The notes beneath the pieces were generated by a model, which worked only from the letters and a program-made list of their open reading frames with translations, was not told the DNA's origin and did no database searches. Shown piece by piece: positions 17,252 through 27,300 of a DNA stretch of 27,528 nucleotides (the stretch's first letter is position 1; each line of letters starts with the position of its first letter). The position numbers and the translations under genes were made by a program. This DNA comes from Hypsibius dujardini (taxonomy: Eukaryota; Tardigrada; Eutardigrada; Parachela; Hypsibiidae). The stretch covers positions 1 to 27,528 of the forward strand of contig LRSR01000741.1 in assembly GCA_001579985.1 (NCBI GenBank). The letters are read 5' to 3'.

Positions 17252-19761
17252 ATGGACACCCTCCGAAAGATACTCAAGGAACAAGCGGAAGAGCTTGAAT
17301 ACCTCTTCGCTCACAATCCCAATCATGACGTCCTGCCAGTCTACAAAGACCCCCGACAGAGTGGCTTCACCGCGCTGCAAACCAAGGCCTGTCGCTACTG
17401 GGAAGACATCCGGCATGACGTCACGGTGAAGAAGAAGCATCTTCTCCTACCGGTCGGTATCTTCCAGGACGCACTGCGTCATACTGTCCTGCACCCGATC
17501 CTTTGCTACAAACGCGAGCTGATGCACCGCTACAAGAACAGTGAGATTCATAAATTGCTCGTCGAGATACGGCGGAAGCTGAAAACACGCCCACCCACCG
17601 GCTACCAGATGTGCCCGGTGACATTCTGCATGGACCTCGATAGCAGGGCAACGGAGAGGAAGTTCCGTGAACTGTACGACGAGGTGAGGGGCGATAAAGG
17701 TAACTCGGTTTAAGAAGTAGAAGGTTAAAATTATATTCTATTTCTGTTTCCGTTTAGTATGTTTATTCTGAATGTGAAGAGGAAAGGGGGCTAGTTTGTA
17801 CAACGTACCGTAATCTCCCGGTCTCAAGGGACAGTTAAGCTCCACCCCATTTAGTCATCGGTGACTGTTCAATCGGATTCACTGTGTCGTGATTGGTTGA
17901 AATTTGACAGCGAATAGGCAGCGATTGATTGATTGATTGTAGGTACACAGTAGCAAACGGTGATTAACAGATAAGATCCGGGATGGATCAAGTTAACTGG
18001 TAGGGCAAAAAAGTGTCCCTTGAGATCGGGAGATTACGGTACCTTTTAAAAGTTTGCAAGACAATATGTCACCTATGCATCTGCATCAAAAAGCACGTTT
18101 TAATGACTTTGGCTCTTTATGCTCCAAACCGAGCCTATAAAAGTGTGACAAGTGGCTAACGACCGATTTCGGTTTGAACTCTCGCAGGTGTTCTCAGCAT
18201 TGACTGCCATTCGACAGACGCCCGACGTGCCGGGGGTCTCGCCGACGGAAGGTCCGTATTTCATCGCCACCACCGAACTGGTTTTGTTCAATCAGGCTGC
18301 CCTTAAAAGAGCGGAACTAACGGTGCCGGAGAATTTCAACGCTTTCGTCGCGCAGAGCGCGGACTCAGTGATCATTGTCGCAGAAGCTGTGACGTGCTTG
18401 ACGGAAATTGTGCGGGAAGCCTTTCGGACGGTGTATACTAAGACAGCGTTGAAGTACCTTCCGCTGCTGTGTCTGTTGGTGTGTCCGTCCGTGGAGGGTC
18501 ACGACGAGACGTGGGTTAAACGGTTCGCCTCGATGGAGGCGGCGGCGTTGCGGGACTCGCTGCTGGCCTACTGGACCTTGAGCATCCCGCATAAAGTTTA
18601 CTTTGTGCGGGCGGCACATGTGCTGCAGGACGTGAAGAAGGCGCTCTTCTGGCTCTGGCGGCATACCGGAGTTCGCGAGCCGCGACGACTGATTCCCGTG
18701 AGCACATCTACGACAAAGAAACGGTAAGTCTGGGCGGAGATCCCACAGGCTATTCATCTCATCACTTTAAATTAAATTAATTAAATTAATTAAATTAAAT
18801 TTAATTAAATTAAATTAATTAATAATAAATAAATAATTAATAATATTTAATTTAATTAATTTAATTAAGCCATGTCAAGGAGGTTTTGACACAGTGTCGC
18901 GGATCTCTCTCTGTCTCTCTGTCTCGCTCTTTCGCTCTTTCAGTACAGAGAGGAATCACAAGAGCCGGATCCATGTCGTCTGTGTTTAGTAATTAGATCA
19001 CGAGCGTGGCCGATAGACCATAATTGATTTACCAAACTCATTGTATCCTTTGACCGCGTAGATGGAAAATGACGGATGGACCACGCCCCCGACGCTCCTC
19101 GATGCACGTGAACCAAGTGGGAGGCTTCACCCGCCAACGACACTCCATCATCCTCGGCAAAGACCAGGTCCTCAAACCGCGGACCGGAAAACGCGTCCGA
19201 ATCGATCCCATCCCCACGGACATGGAACACGTGCCGACCGCCATTCGCTCCCTGGTTGACGTGACCGTCGGTTTCACCCTCCGTCAGGTGCTCGATCCCC
19301 AGCGGAAACAACTCCGCCTGTCTCGTTCACTCAGCCCGGAGGCTTTGAAAGCCGTTCAGCTCAACCATCCCACCCTCTTCACTGAGTTGATGGCACTCAG
19401 ACCGAAGATTCCTCACGTGAAGAGGCGCGTCAGTTTCAAGGGTGCAGCGGGGACGGACCACGCCCTAGTGATGGCCCAGGCGGAAGCGGCCGCTTTGGCG
19501 GCCATTCAGTCGGCCAACCTGGCGAAACACATCCTGGACGAGGAGGCGGCCAAAACGGCCCGGGAAAAGTTTGTCCACGACGAGAAGAAGTATACGGAGT
19601 TGAAGCAGTACAATGATAAGCTGCAGAGGGATCAGAAGGTGTTGTTAGAGAAGATTGAGACGTTGGTGGAGTTTGTGAAGAAAACAGGGCCGCCGCAGTT
19701 GGTGCAGAAAATACCGCCGCTGCCTGTCATCTTGACAATGAATGACATGAAACTTGAATGA
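17252..19761 (+). CDS. Unrecognised protein, about 555 aa, three exons
   Basis: Exons 17252-17683, 18188-18723 and 19062-19761 (stop 19759-19761) join in frame (phase 0, then CG|A) at donors GTGAGG and GTAAGT and acceptors CTCGCAG and GCGTAG. Codon use is GC-rich and regular, so the gene looks real and maintained. The N-terminal 320 residues are mostly helical, with hydrophobic stretches such as ALKYLPLLCLLVC. The last 235 residues are Pro/Arg-rich (SIILGKDQVLKPRTGKRVRI) and then helical: an Ala-rich segment (AQAEAAALAAIQSANLAKHI) leads into a coiled coil (KKYTELKQYNDKLQRDQKVL). I recognise no catalytic motif or family. An overlapping ATG at 17226 is in another frame and is not used. Intron 1 contains a MITE and intron 2 an A/T-rich tract. 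Confidence 0.7.
17808..18039. mobile_element. TA-flanked MITE, same family as 13411-13554
   Basis: The 26-bp ends (17808-17833 and inverse at 18014-18039) differ by one base: CCGTAATCTCCCG(G/A)TCTC followed by AAGGGACA. TA is present on both sides (17806-17807, 18040-18041). It is 232 bp, contains a GATT run, and inserts in intron 1 of the 555-aa gene. The ends match the first MITE at most positions. Confidence 0.88.
18766..18868. repeat. AATTAAATTAATT low-complexity tract
   Basis: About 100 bp of nearly pure A/T built from TTAATTAAAT words, in intron 2 of the 555-aa gene, followed by CTCT-rich sequence near 18906-18942. Confidence 0.9.
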
Positions 19762-20093
19762 GTAATGAGGCGTAATATGAGATTACCCAAGATAAAACGC
19801 GGGGATCTTCTCATTGTGTTACGGTATCTGCTGCTTCTCCCTAGTAATCCATGGGATTTATTTTGCCCTCTTTTTCGACTGAGGGACAAATTCGCAACTT
19901 CTTTAGCATTGGCGGGCCAAAAAAAGTATCTTGAGTATTTAAGTTGTCCACCGTGCCAAAAAAGGAATAAATAAAGTCCTAATTTGATTCCACCGTGAGA
20001 AAAGATGTATAAATAAAGTCCTTATTTAAGCAGATCTGCTGTACTGTACGTGCATACTTCACTCTACTCATTCGTTTATAATAAAAAAAGGTT

Positions 20094-20226
20094 AATTGAT
20101 ATACATCGACACAAAGAGTTACAGATAAAACAAAACTTGCGGAACCCTTGCGATACACATCATACACATTGATATACATCGACACAAAGAGTTACAGATA
20201 AAACAAAACTTGCGGAACCCTTGCGG
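20094..20226. repeat. Direct duplication of about 55 bp
   Basis: The segment from GATATACATCGACACAAAG to CTTGCGGAACCCTTGCG occurs at about 20098-20153 and 20170-20225, identical, separated by 16 bp containing CATACACATTG. Confidence 0.92.
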
Positions 20227-20460
20227 AATTGAAAGTACTGGTATTTGGATTTTTTCTTCCGATCTTCTTACGATCTTCCTCAAGTGCGTTTGTCAGGATT
20301 CAGCAGAATCAATTACGAATGTTGGGAGACCTTATAGGTTATGTATATATAATATATACGATACCACGATATATATTGTGACGATACTAGTCAAGAGGTC
20401 ACACAGTATTGCTCCGCTCACAGGAACTTTTTGTCTGTTTATGTGGCTGACTCCTTGCCA

Positions 20461-20523
20461 ATCTCCCTGCCTGCCTGCCTGCCTGCCTGCATGTCTGTCT
20501 GTGTGTCTGTCTGTGTGTCTGTG

Positions 20524-20562
<39 letters not shown>

Positions 20563-20592
20563 GTGTCTGCCTGCCTGCCTGCCTGCCTGCCT
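20461..20592. repeat. CTGC/CTGT/GTGT microsatellite
   Basis: CTGC units flank a central (TGTC)n run, with CTGC again at the 3' side. The near-symmetric order suggests expansion from a mixed seed. Confidence 0.9.
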
Positions 20593-21004
20593 AGCAGAAA
20601 TGTGGGTTCCCCAGGCTTGCCGAACCTACTGTTTCCATGACGTCACATTCGGGGATCGTTGCAATCCCCTCGCCGCTTCCCAACAACAAGCCCTTGTCGA
20701 CCATCAACCTTAAAGCTCGCTCCGCTATCCTCTCTCTCATCTCTCTGTCGTACTCCCCGCATCTCTACTGTACATAGCACGACCTCGGTGTTCGCGCGAA
20801 CCCTCGCCGCGCGCGAGCCTCCAGCACGCACACACCCGCGCACAAAACCATGATACACTCCATCATGATTCCGTCCCGCTAGTTTTTTCACACCCCGTCG
20901 CGCGTCGGGAGATTGGAGGAGCGCGTGCGCGAACCCTCGAACCACCATTACTTGCAGTACTTCTGTGGTCTTGTACTATTTAACGCGACGCAAGGAATCG
21001 ACCA

Positions 21005-21936
21005 ATGGGCGTGAAGAGACTCAAACTCATCACGCTCCTCGACCGCGCCATCGAACGGCTCGTAGAGTGCCGCAACGACAACTACGTGGTGCGGGCAAAC
21101 TTGCAGGTCAGCGTCATATGTGACCGTCGATTACATTGAAATAAACGGTTCAATGTGAATTCGCGAGCTCATTCCGACTTGAAAACATTTAACAGTTTTA
21201 GATTCTTGAGATTTCAAATTAAAATAATTCATGTTCTTTCGTCGCGTAAAGATTGGTGGGAGATAATTCTTCGGATGTTTTGGTTGATGTACGACGATGC
21301 ATGTTGATGTTGATGATTCATGTTGTAGAACAGTTGTAGAACAACAGTTGAGTTAAGTTGTCGCAAAGATGCAGAAAACTTGACCGCTGCTTTGCTTTTA
21401 GCCGAATTTTACTTTGCTTTACTTTTATTTAACTGAAATTAAAGAATTATTAGTATTTTCACATGCAATTGATTCATGTCCTGCAGATCGAAGAAATCAA
21501 CGTGATCTGCGACGCGGCGACGCGGGTCTTCAAGTCGCAGCCGATGCTGTTGCGCATCCAGTCGCCCGTCGTCGTGGCCGGCGACATTCACGGGCAGTTT
21601 AACGATCTGCTGCGAATCTTCGAGTTGAACGGCCAGCCGGAGAAGGGCCAACGGTATCTGTTCCTGGGGGACTATGTGGACCGGGGGCCGCAGAGCATTG
21701 AGGTGGTGTGCCTGCTGTTGGCCTACAAGATCAAGTATCCGCATGACTTTTACCTGATCCGCGGGAACCACGAGGAGCGCGACTTAAACGATACCTATGG
21801 ATTTAAGGATGAGTGTGAGATGTTTTATTCGACAAAGTTGTGGAGAGCCTTCAACAGAGTAATTTTGCCAGTCACATGCACTAACTGGTACTTGATGGAA
21901 ATGATGGGGCATGGCATGGAAATCTGCATGTCTGCA

Positions 21937-21991
<55 letters not shown>

Positions 21992-22771
21992 GCCTGTCTA
22001 AATTTGAATGTCTGGCTGCCTGAATCCCCACATCTGCCTGAATGTACTTCTACGGTACATGTGTCTGTGTGTCGTCTGATGAGTCATGCAAGAACATCTA
22101 GTGTTTCGCAACGTTTCCCCTTCAATAACCCCCTACTCGCGTTTCACGCCAACCCCTTTGCTAATCCGGCTCCCTTATTCTCCTGCCAGGTATTCGACTA
22201 CATGCCAATGGCTGCCGTCGTGAACGAACAAGTCTTCTGCACTCACGGCGGCATCGGCCCCGGCCTGGAGACCCTCTCGCAGATCAGTGCCATCCGACGG
22301 CCCCACCGTGGCTCCAGCAACGGCGTCGCCTGCGACCTCATGTGGGCCGATCCCGATCCCGGAACCAAGACTTGGAAGCGCAACGCCGCCCGTAACGTCT
22401 CCTACATGTTCGGGAAGGATCAAGTCAACGACTTCCTCTTCACCAACAAACTCAAGTTCATGTGTCGGGCGCATGAGCAGCCGGAGGAGAAGGGCTTTTC
22501 CTGGCCTTTTTTCCCGGAGCTCACCGTGCTGACCATCTTCTCCGCGCCCGGCTACGAGGGCACTAAGGCGGACGGCGCGGTCGTCCGGCTCAGCGCCAAT
22601 TGCGGGACCACGATTAAGACCCTCCCCTACATCACCACGCAGGAGAACGTCCTCCCCATGGACGAGAATGACCCGGATGACGATGAACGAGACGATGTGT
22701 CGCGGACCAGTCGGGAGTCCAGGCGTGACCATTACCATCATCACCATCATGGTCATAGCCATCACAATTAA
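21005..22771 (+). CDS. Divergent PP1-like Ser/Thr phosphatase catalytic subunit
   Basis: A metallo-phosphatase of the PPP family. Exons 21005-21106, 21487-21858 and 22190-22771 (stop 22769-22771) join in phase 0; 351 aa. Catalytic motifs are intact: GDIHGQ (66-71), GDYVDRG (95-101), RGNHE (126-130), THGG (176-179), RAHE (252-255). The expected metal ligands Asp67, His69, Asp96, Asn128, His177 and His253 are all present, so it should be active. It is closest to PP1 (QSIEVVCLLLAYKIKYP, KLWRAFN), yet the beta12-13 loop reads SAPGYEG instead of SAPNYCG. The C-terminus is an unusual acidic stretch (DENDPDDDERDD), then an Arg/Ser segment and a His-rich end (about nine His in the last dozen residues). 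The tail is unlike ordinary PP1. Regulatory partners cannot be inferred. Confidence 0.88.
21927..21991. repeat. TGTC microsatellite in phosphatase intron 2
   Basis: A (TGTC)n run directly follows the exon 2 donor region. It reads open in the phosphatase frame but is spliced out (intron 21859-22189). Confidence 0.9.
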
Positions 22772-22787
22772 GAGTAGCGAAGTTATA

Positions 22788-22932
22788 CTGTCTTTTCGCG
22801 TTAGACAGGGACAGTTGTACTGGAGTGGAACGTGTGCACGGCTGTGTGCATCGTAAACACAGCACAAGCGCCGCGTGGCCGATTAAACGTTCCACAGCTC
22901 GTACGCTGTCCCTGTCTAACGCGAATATACAG
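22788..22932. mobile_element. TA-flanked MITE at the 3' end of the phosphatase gene
   Basis: The 27-bp ends read CTGTNTNTTCGCGTTAGACA followed by GGGACAG (22788-22814; inverse 22906-22932), with three mismatches. TA flanks both sides (22786-22787, 22933-22934). It starts 16 bp after the stop codon, so it is probably in the 3' UTR. The interior has a second inverted pair (GGAACGT ... ACGTTCC), so the whole element can fold into one hairpin. Confidence 0.88.
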
Positions 22933-23199
22933 TAAACTATTGCACAAACAAACAATGCTCTTTGTTTTTCCTTGATAAAAATTCGAACACTACGTTCTGT
23001 CGAACAAGAAGGTTTTTCTCTTGCACGTGTGACGGTACATGAAAAATAACACCCGGGGATATGATGCGGCCCGGAGGACAACCATGTGCGGAAAAGGCAA
23101 AACGGAAAACCAAACGAAAAAGAAAAACTGGAAAATTACGAAACTTGAGGTTAGGAAAACAAACACAACGGGATAACATTAAACAACTACGAAAGTAAC

Positions 23200-23226
23200 A
23201 GAGAGAGAGAGAGAGAGAGAGAGAGC
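23200..23226. repeat. (GA)n dinucleotide repeat
   Basis: About thirteen GA units immediately precede the inverted-repeat element at 23251. Confidence 0.95.
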
Positions 23227-23250
23227 AGTAGGAGTAACTAATTACGGTAC

Positions 23251-23478
23251 GAGGCAAAGTGTGTATTTCGGCTCACCCTCCAGTTGGTCGATAAATCGGC
23301 TCACTCATGGGTTTCTCTTCGATGGCAGGTGCTTGATTGTTTGATTTGTTATACTATATTCTATTTTACTATAGGTTTTTTCGAAATGAAACAATCAAGC
23401 AGCTGCCACCAAAGAAATGCATGAGTGAGCCGATTTATCGACCAAGTGGAGGGTGAGCCGAAATACAGATTTTGCCTC
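23251..23478. mobile_element. Fold-back element with arms of about 105 bp
   Basis: The left arm from GAGGCAAA and the inverse right arm share TGTATTTCGGCTCACCCTCC, TGGTCGATAAATCGGCTCAC and TGCTTGATTGTTT, leaving a short A/T-rich loop near 23350-23375. It is intergenic between the phosphatase and CNOT3 genes. Confidence 0.85.
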
Positions 23479-23660
23479 ATGCTGTAGCTATAACCAACCC
23501 TGTTGTAGCAGTCTTAAAAATTTCCACTCTAAAATTCCCTCATATTTTAACTCTATCTTTTCCTAATATTAGGTAAAAACAACTGAAAAAAACTTAATCA
23601 AGACCTCTTTGCTCATAAAAATATCAGCAATATCTGGACTAAAACACTAGAACACTTATA

Positions 23661-23722
23661 CAGTCTGTGATGTATTGTACTACAGCGAAGCGTAAGTAGT
23701 ACACGATACATCATTCTGTCTG
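23661..23722. other. Pre-miRNA-sized hairpin
   Basis: GATGTATTGTACTAC pairs with GTAGTACACGATACATC as 15 base pairs with a 2-nt bulge. The loop is about 12 nt (AGCGAAGCGTAA), and the CAG...CTG bases extend the stem after an internal loop. Size and shape resemble an animal-type precursor. No expression evidence; it could be a small MITE remnant. Confidence 0.35.
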
Positions 23723-23830
23723 CCATCAAATGCAAATACTAGTACCGGAAATTCCTTTGCTTTAGACGACTGGAGGCATCTCTACGTTGGTTAAGCAGCG
23801 ATGTCACGACATTCCACTGGACAGTGACCA

Positions 23831-24150
23831 CTGCAATCAGACCACGCCTCGCGACACAATCTGAGCACGCCAGCAACCAATCAGCGCCAGCTTCATCGAA
23901 GTCCCACCTCTTTTTAATTTCGCCCCTCAGGGGTTCTAGTTCAATTCCCCCCAACTCAAAATCATTCTCTTCCACAACCACCACTCTGCACTGCAATCAG
24001 ACCACGCCTCGCGACACAATCTCAGCACGCCAGCAACCAATCAACGCCAGCTTCATCGAAGTCCCACCTCTTTTTAATTTCGCCCCTCAGGGGTTATAGT
24101 TCAATCCCCCCCAACTCAAAATCATTCTCTTCCACCACCACCACTCTGAA
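23831..24150. repeat. 160-bp unit in tandem duplication, upstream of CNOT3
   Basis: Copies start at about 23831 and 23991 (CTGCAATCAGACCACGCCTC) and differ at only a few bases. Each contains CCCCTCAGGGG and a run of GTTCAAT(T)CCCCCC. The second copy ends about 220 bp before the CNOT3 start codon, so it probably includes promoter sequence. Confidence 0.9.
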
Positions 24151-24366
24151 GATTTCGCCTTGTTTCACCGTCATTCATTTCCGCCATCACTTTCCGCTGG
24201 GAGCATTTCGATAGGCCACTCCATCCCCCAGCGAAGGCATCTACGCGGCGGCCGTTGTCCCAGGAGGAGCGGGAGTTTTTCGCGAGGACCCCTGACACAC
24301 GAGAGAGCACGGAAGATTTTTCCCCTTTTTTGGCGTGAGAGCGCGCTCCACTCTCCCTCCACCAGC

Positions 24367-27300
24367 ATGTCGGACAAGCGGAAGCTCCACTGTAAGGGCA
24401 AATGGAATTTCGTGACTCTTTTGAATTGCTCCGGCGCTGATGGGCGCTTTGTGTTGGGCAGGCGAGATGGACAGAACCTTCAAAAAAATCCAGGAAGGCT
24501 TGGAAGTGTTCGACCTGACATGGGTGGCCGTAAGGACGTTTGCTTTTTCCATTGGGTCCTCGCAAGGCAGGTGGATTGATGTGCTGTTTTACCGTCTAGC
24601 TGCTGGAGGCGGATACCTTCAAAGTGCGGGAGAAATACGAAGAGGAAGTCAACAATCAGATCAAGAAGCTGCAGGTACGGCCGGGTAGTTGATTGATTGA
24701 TTGGCCGATCGTTGGACCGCTCATTTGATTGATTGATTAGCCAATCGGTGGACCACTCAATTGATTGATTGATTAGCCAATCGGTGGACCACTCAATTGA
24801 TTGATTGATTGGCCGGTCGGTGGCCCACTAGATTGATTGATTGATTGGCTGATCGGTGGACCGCTCATTTGATTGATTGATTGCATGTTTTTAGGGTCGA
24901 TTGAAATACCGTCCTTCTTTTTTGCAGCGCCTGCGAGACCTGGTGCGCGGTTGGATTGCCGACGGTGGCGTTAAGGACAAGGAGCCCTTGCACAAGGCCC
25001 GGCGTGATGTGGAAACAGTTGAGTACCGTGTCGAAAGCGAAACCGAGAGGAGGAAGTTTCCTCGCCTGACTGCACACGTTGACTCATAATCTCCGCGCAT
25101 TGGTGATTCAGTTTTATGATGCCCGTTTTTTTCTCATTCTGCCGTTACATCGTCGTTATCTCGTTGTGTCAGTGTGTGTCATCCAGTCCTACGCCGAAAT
25201 TTAATCCCCATGACCCGAAACTCGAAACCCGAAAACCGAAAACCGAAACCCGAAAACCGAAAACCGAAACCCGAAACCCGAAACCCGAAACCCGAAAACC
25301 GAAAACCGAAAACCGAAACCCGAAAACCGAAAACCGAAACCCGAAAACCGAAACCCGAAAAACGTATTTAATTGAAATTATTTTATTAATTTTAATAAAT
25401 AATCAGAAATTTTGCGCATCTGGCCAATTTTAAGGAGAGATTTGTTAATGTTGATCTTACAAGACAACGGCTCGGGGTGGTCTTACAAGGGGTCGGAACG
25501 ATAGCCGACACGCCAATCTGCCTGATTATTTTTTCGCAGATATTTAATTAAATATGCGCATTTTAGAAATAATATTTTGGCTGCCTTCGATCTTGGTCTT
25601 TGCCAGAAAAAAAGTCGGAAGGGTCCTTTTTTGCACTAACCGCTTAACCATTGATTTCAGTGGCTGATTGCTTGATCTAGTCTCATTTATAGCTGGATTA
25701 TGTTTTTTCCATGAACAATTTTCAGAGCGGGAACACAGAATTTTTCCGCTTTATTTCGTTTAATAAAACTATATTTATTATGATTTTCAAATTTTGTTTC
25801 ATCGGCGTGGCACTGAAAATTGGTTTCATTCAGAATTTCAAGGTTGGGGGAACACTGGAGGCTTCCATTTTCCACTGTAAAAACTTCACTTTTGAGAAAT
25901 GAATAAAGTTAAAATTTTTTGACATTTTCCGTTTTAAAAAAATTTGACATTTTCCGTTTTAAAATTCACTTTGAAATCGATTGGCACTAGCGGAATCTCT
26001 TTTGGAGTCAGGAGGCGGAGCTATGGGTCATTCTCAAGCCTGACCGGACACTGCCGAGTGAGATTTCAGAAATCACCCATAGCTCCGCCCCCTGACTTCC
26101 AAAGAAGATTCTGCTAGTGCCAATTCCATGTCAAATTTAATTTTAAAGGGGAAAATGTCAAAATCTTTGAAATCGATCCGTTTCTCAAAAATGAAGTTTT
26201 TACAGTGAAAATCAGGGCAAATGGAAACCTTCAGTGTTTCCCCAACTTTGAAATTCTGAATAAAAAAAATTCAGAGCCACACCGGTGAAATGAACGTTGA
26301 AAATCATCATCATTATATTTCTATTAAACAACATAAAACACAGGAGACATTCTGGGTTCCTCTGAAATCGTATTTGGGAAATATAATCTAGTTTTAAGTG
26401 ATCAAGCAATCAACCGGTAAAGTCAATGGTTAGTGTGGATCAGACTGGCCTGGCCAGTCGAACCTTTCCGAACCCGCCCGAACCCGCCCGAAAATTAATT
26501 TTCGGGAACCGTTACGGGTTTTTTCCCGAACCGAAACACCCGAGAGCTTTTTTCGGGCTTCACGGATTTTTCGGGGCCCGAAAGATTTTGGCGCAGGACT
26601 GATGTCATGATCTCTTGTGTAGCGCATGGAAAAGCTGCGGGAATACGAGCGTGAAAGCAAGACAAAGGAGTACTCACGTGCAGGCCTCGCGCAAGATAAG
26701 GTCGACCCGGAGCAGAAGTGCCGGTCGGAGGCGCGCCAATTTCTCTCGGTATGTCACCGCGGCACAGACAGACTGACACCCGGACAGACAAACAGACAGA
26801 CGTCCGAGACAGACAGACAGACAGACAGACAGACACACAGACACACAGACAGACACACAGACACACAGACACAGACAGATACAGACAGACAAGCAGACAT
26901 TTAGTTCGGCAAGCAGACAAATGGACAGGCATATACGTGTACATTCAGATAAATGCAATGAAACAGGCGTATATACGTAATTGAAAGCTTAAATTTGAAT
27001 TTAAAATTAGAGGAACAATTACCTGAGCACTTCGTGCTGTCACTTTTCTCGGAAATGCGTATGTTTCGATTGGATTTCAAACTCTTACTGTTAAGTGTTA
27101 GGGAACTTTAAAATAAATTAATGCCGTTCAAGTTAATTTAATTTAATTTTCTTTCATTTTCTTTCATTTTCAAGTAGAACGGGCCATTTTTATATCAATC
27201 AGTCTTATCTGAATTGAATCAGACAAGGTCATATGGATTACAGTTTGATCTAGTTGTTTGATATTTCGATCGCTTGATCACTCCACTATCTTTTTTTCTG

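Larger units (their letters stand above)
19762..21004. other. Intergenic region with poly(A) signals and repeats
   Basis: Two AATAAAGTCCT words (about 19969 and 20013) follow the 555-aa gene and are likely polyadenylation signals, the second apparently a duplicate. Further on lie a duplicated 55-bp segment and a CTGC/CTGT microsatellite. The final 350 bp before ATG 21005 is GC-rich and pyrimidine-rich and probably contains the promoter of the phosphatase gene. No coding region is supported. Confidence 0.5.

Noticed and set aside
20643-20948. Minus-strand 101-residue Arg/Gly-rich frame
   Set aside because: Compositional effect of the GC-rich promoter region of the phosphatase gene; no motif and no splice context.
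22190-22771. Phosphatase reading frame extended through the TGTC repeat upstream (from 21911)
   Set aside because: The continuous frame is accidental; splice sites at 21859 and 22189 restore the conserved KLWRAFNRVFDYMP junction.
23920-24112. tRNA-derived SINE, because GTTCAATTCC resembles a Pol III B box
   Set aside because: No A box at proper spacing, no A-rich tail, and the unit is a local tandem duplication.
25211-25362. Chromosome end
   Set aside because: CNOT3 exons lie on both sides in one reading frame, so the heptamers are intronic.
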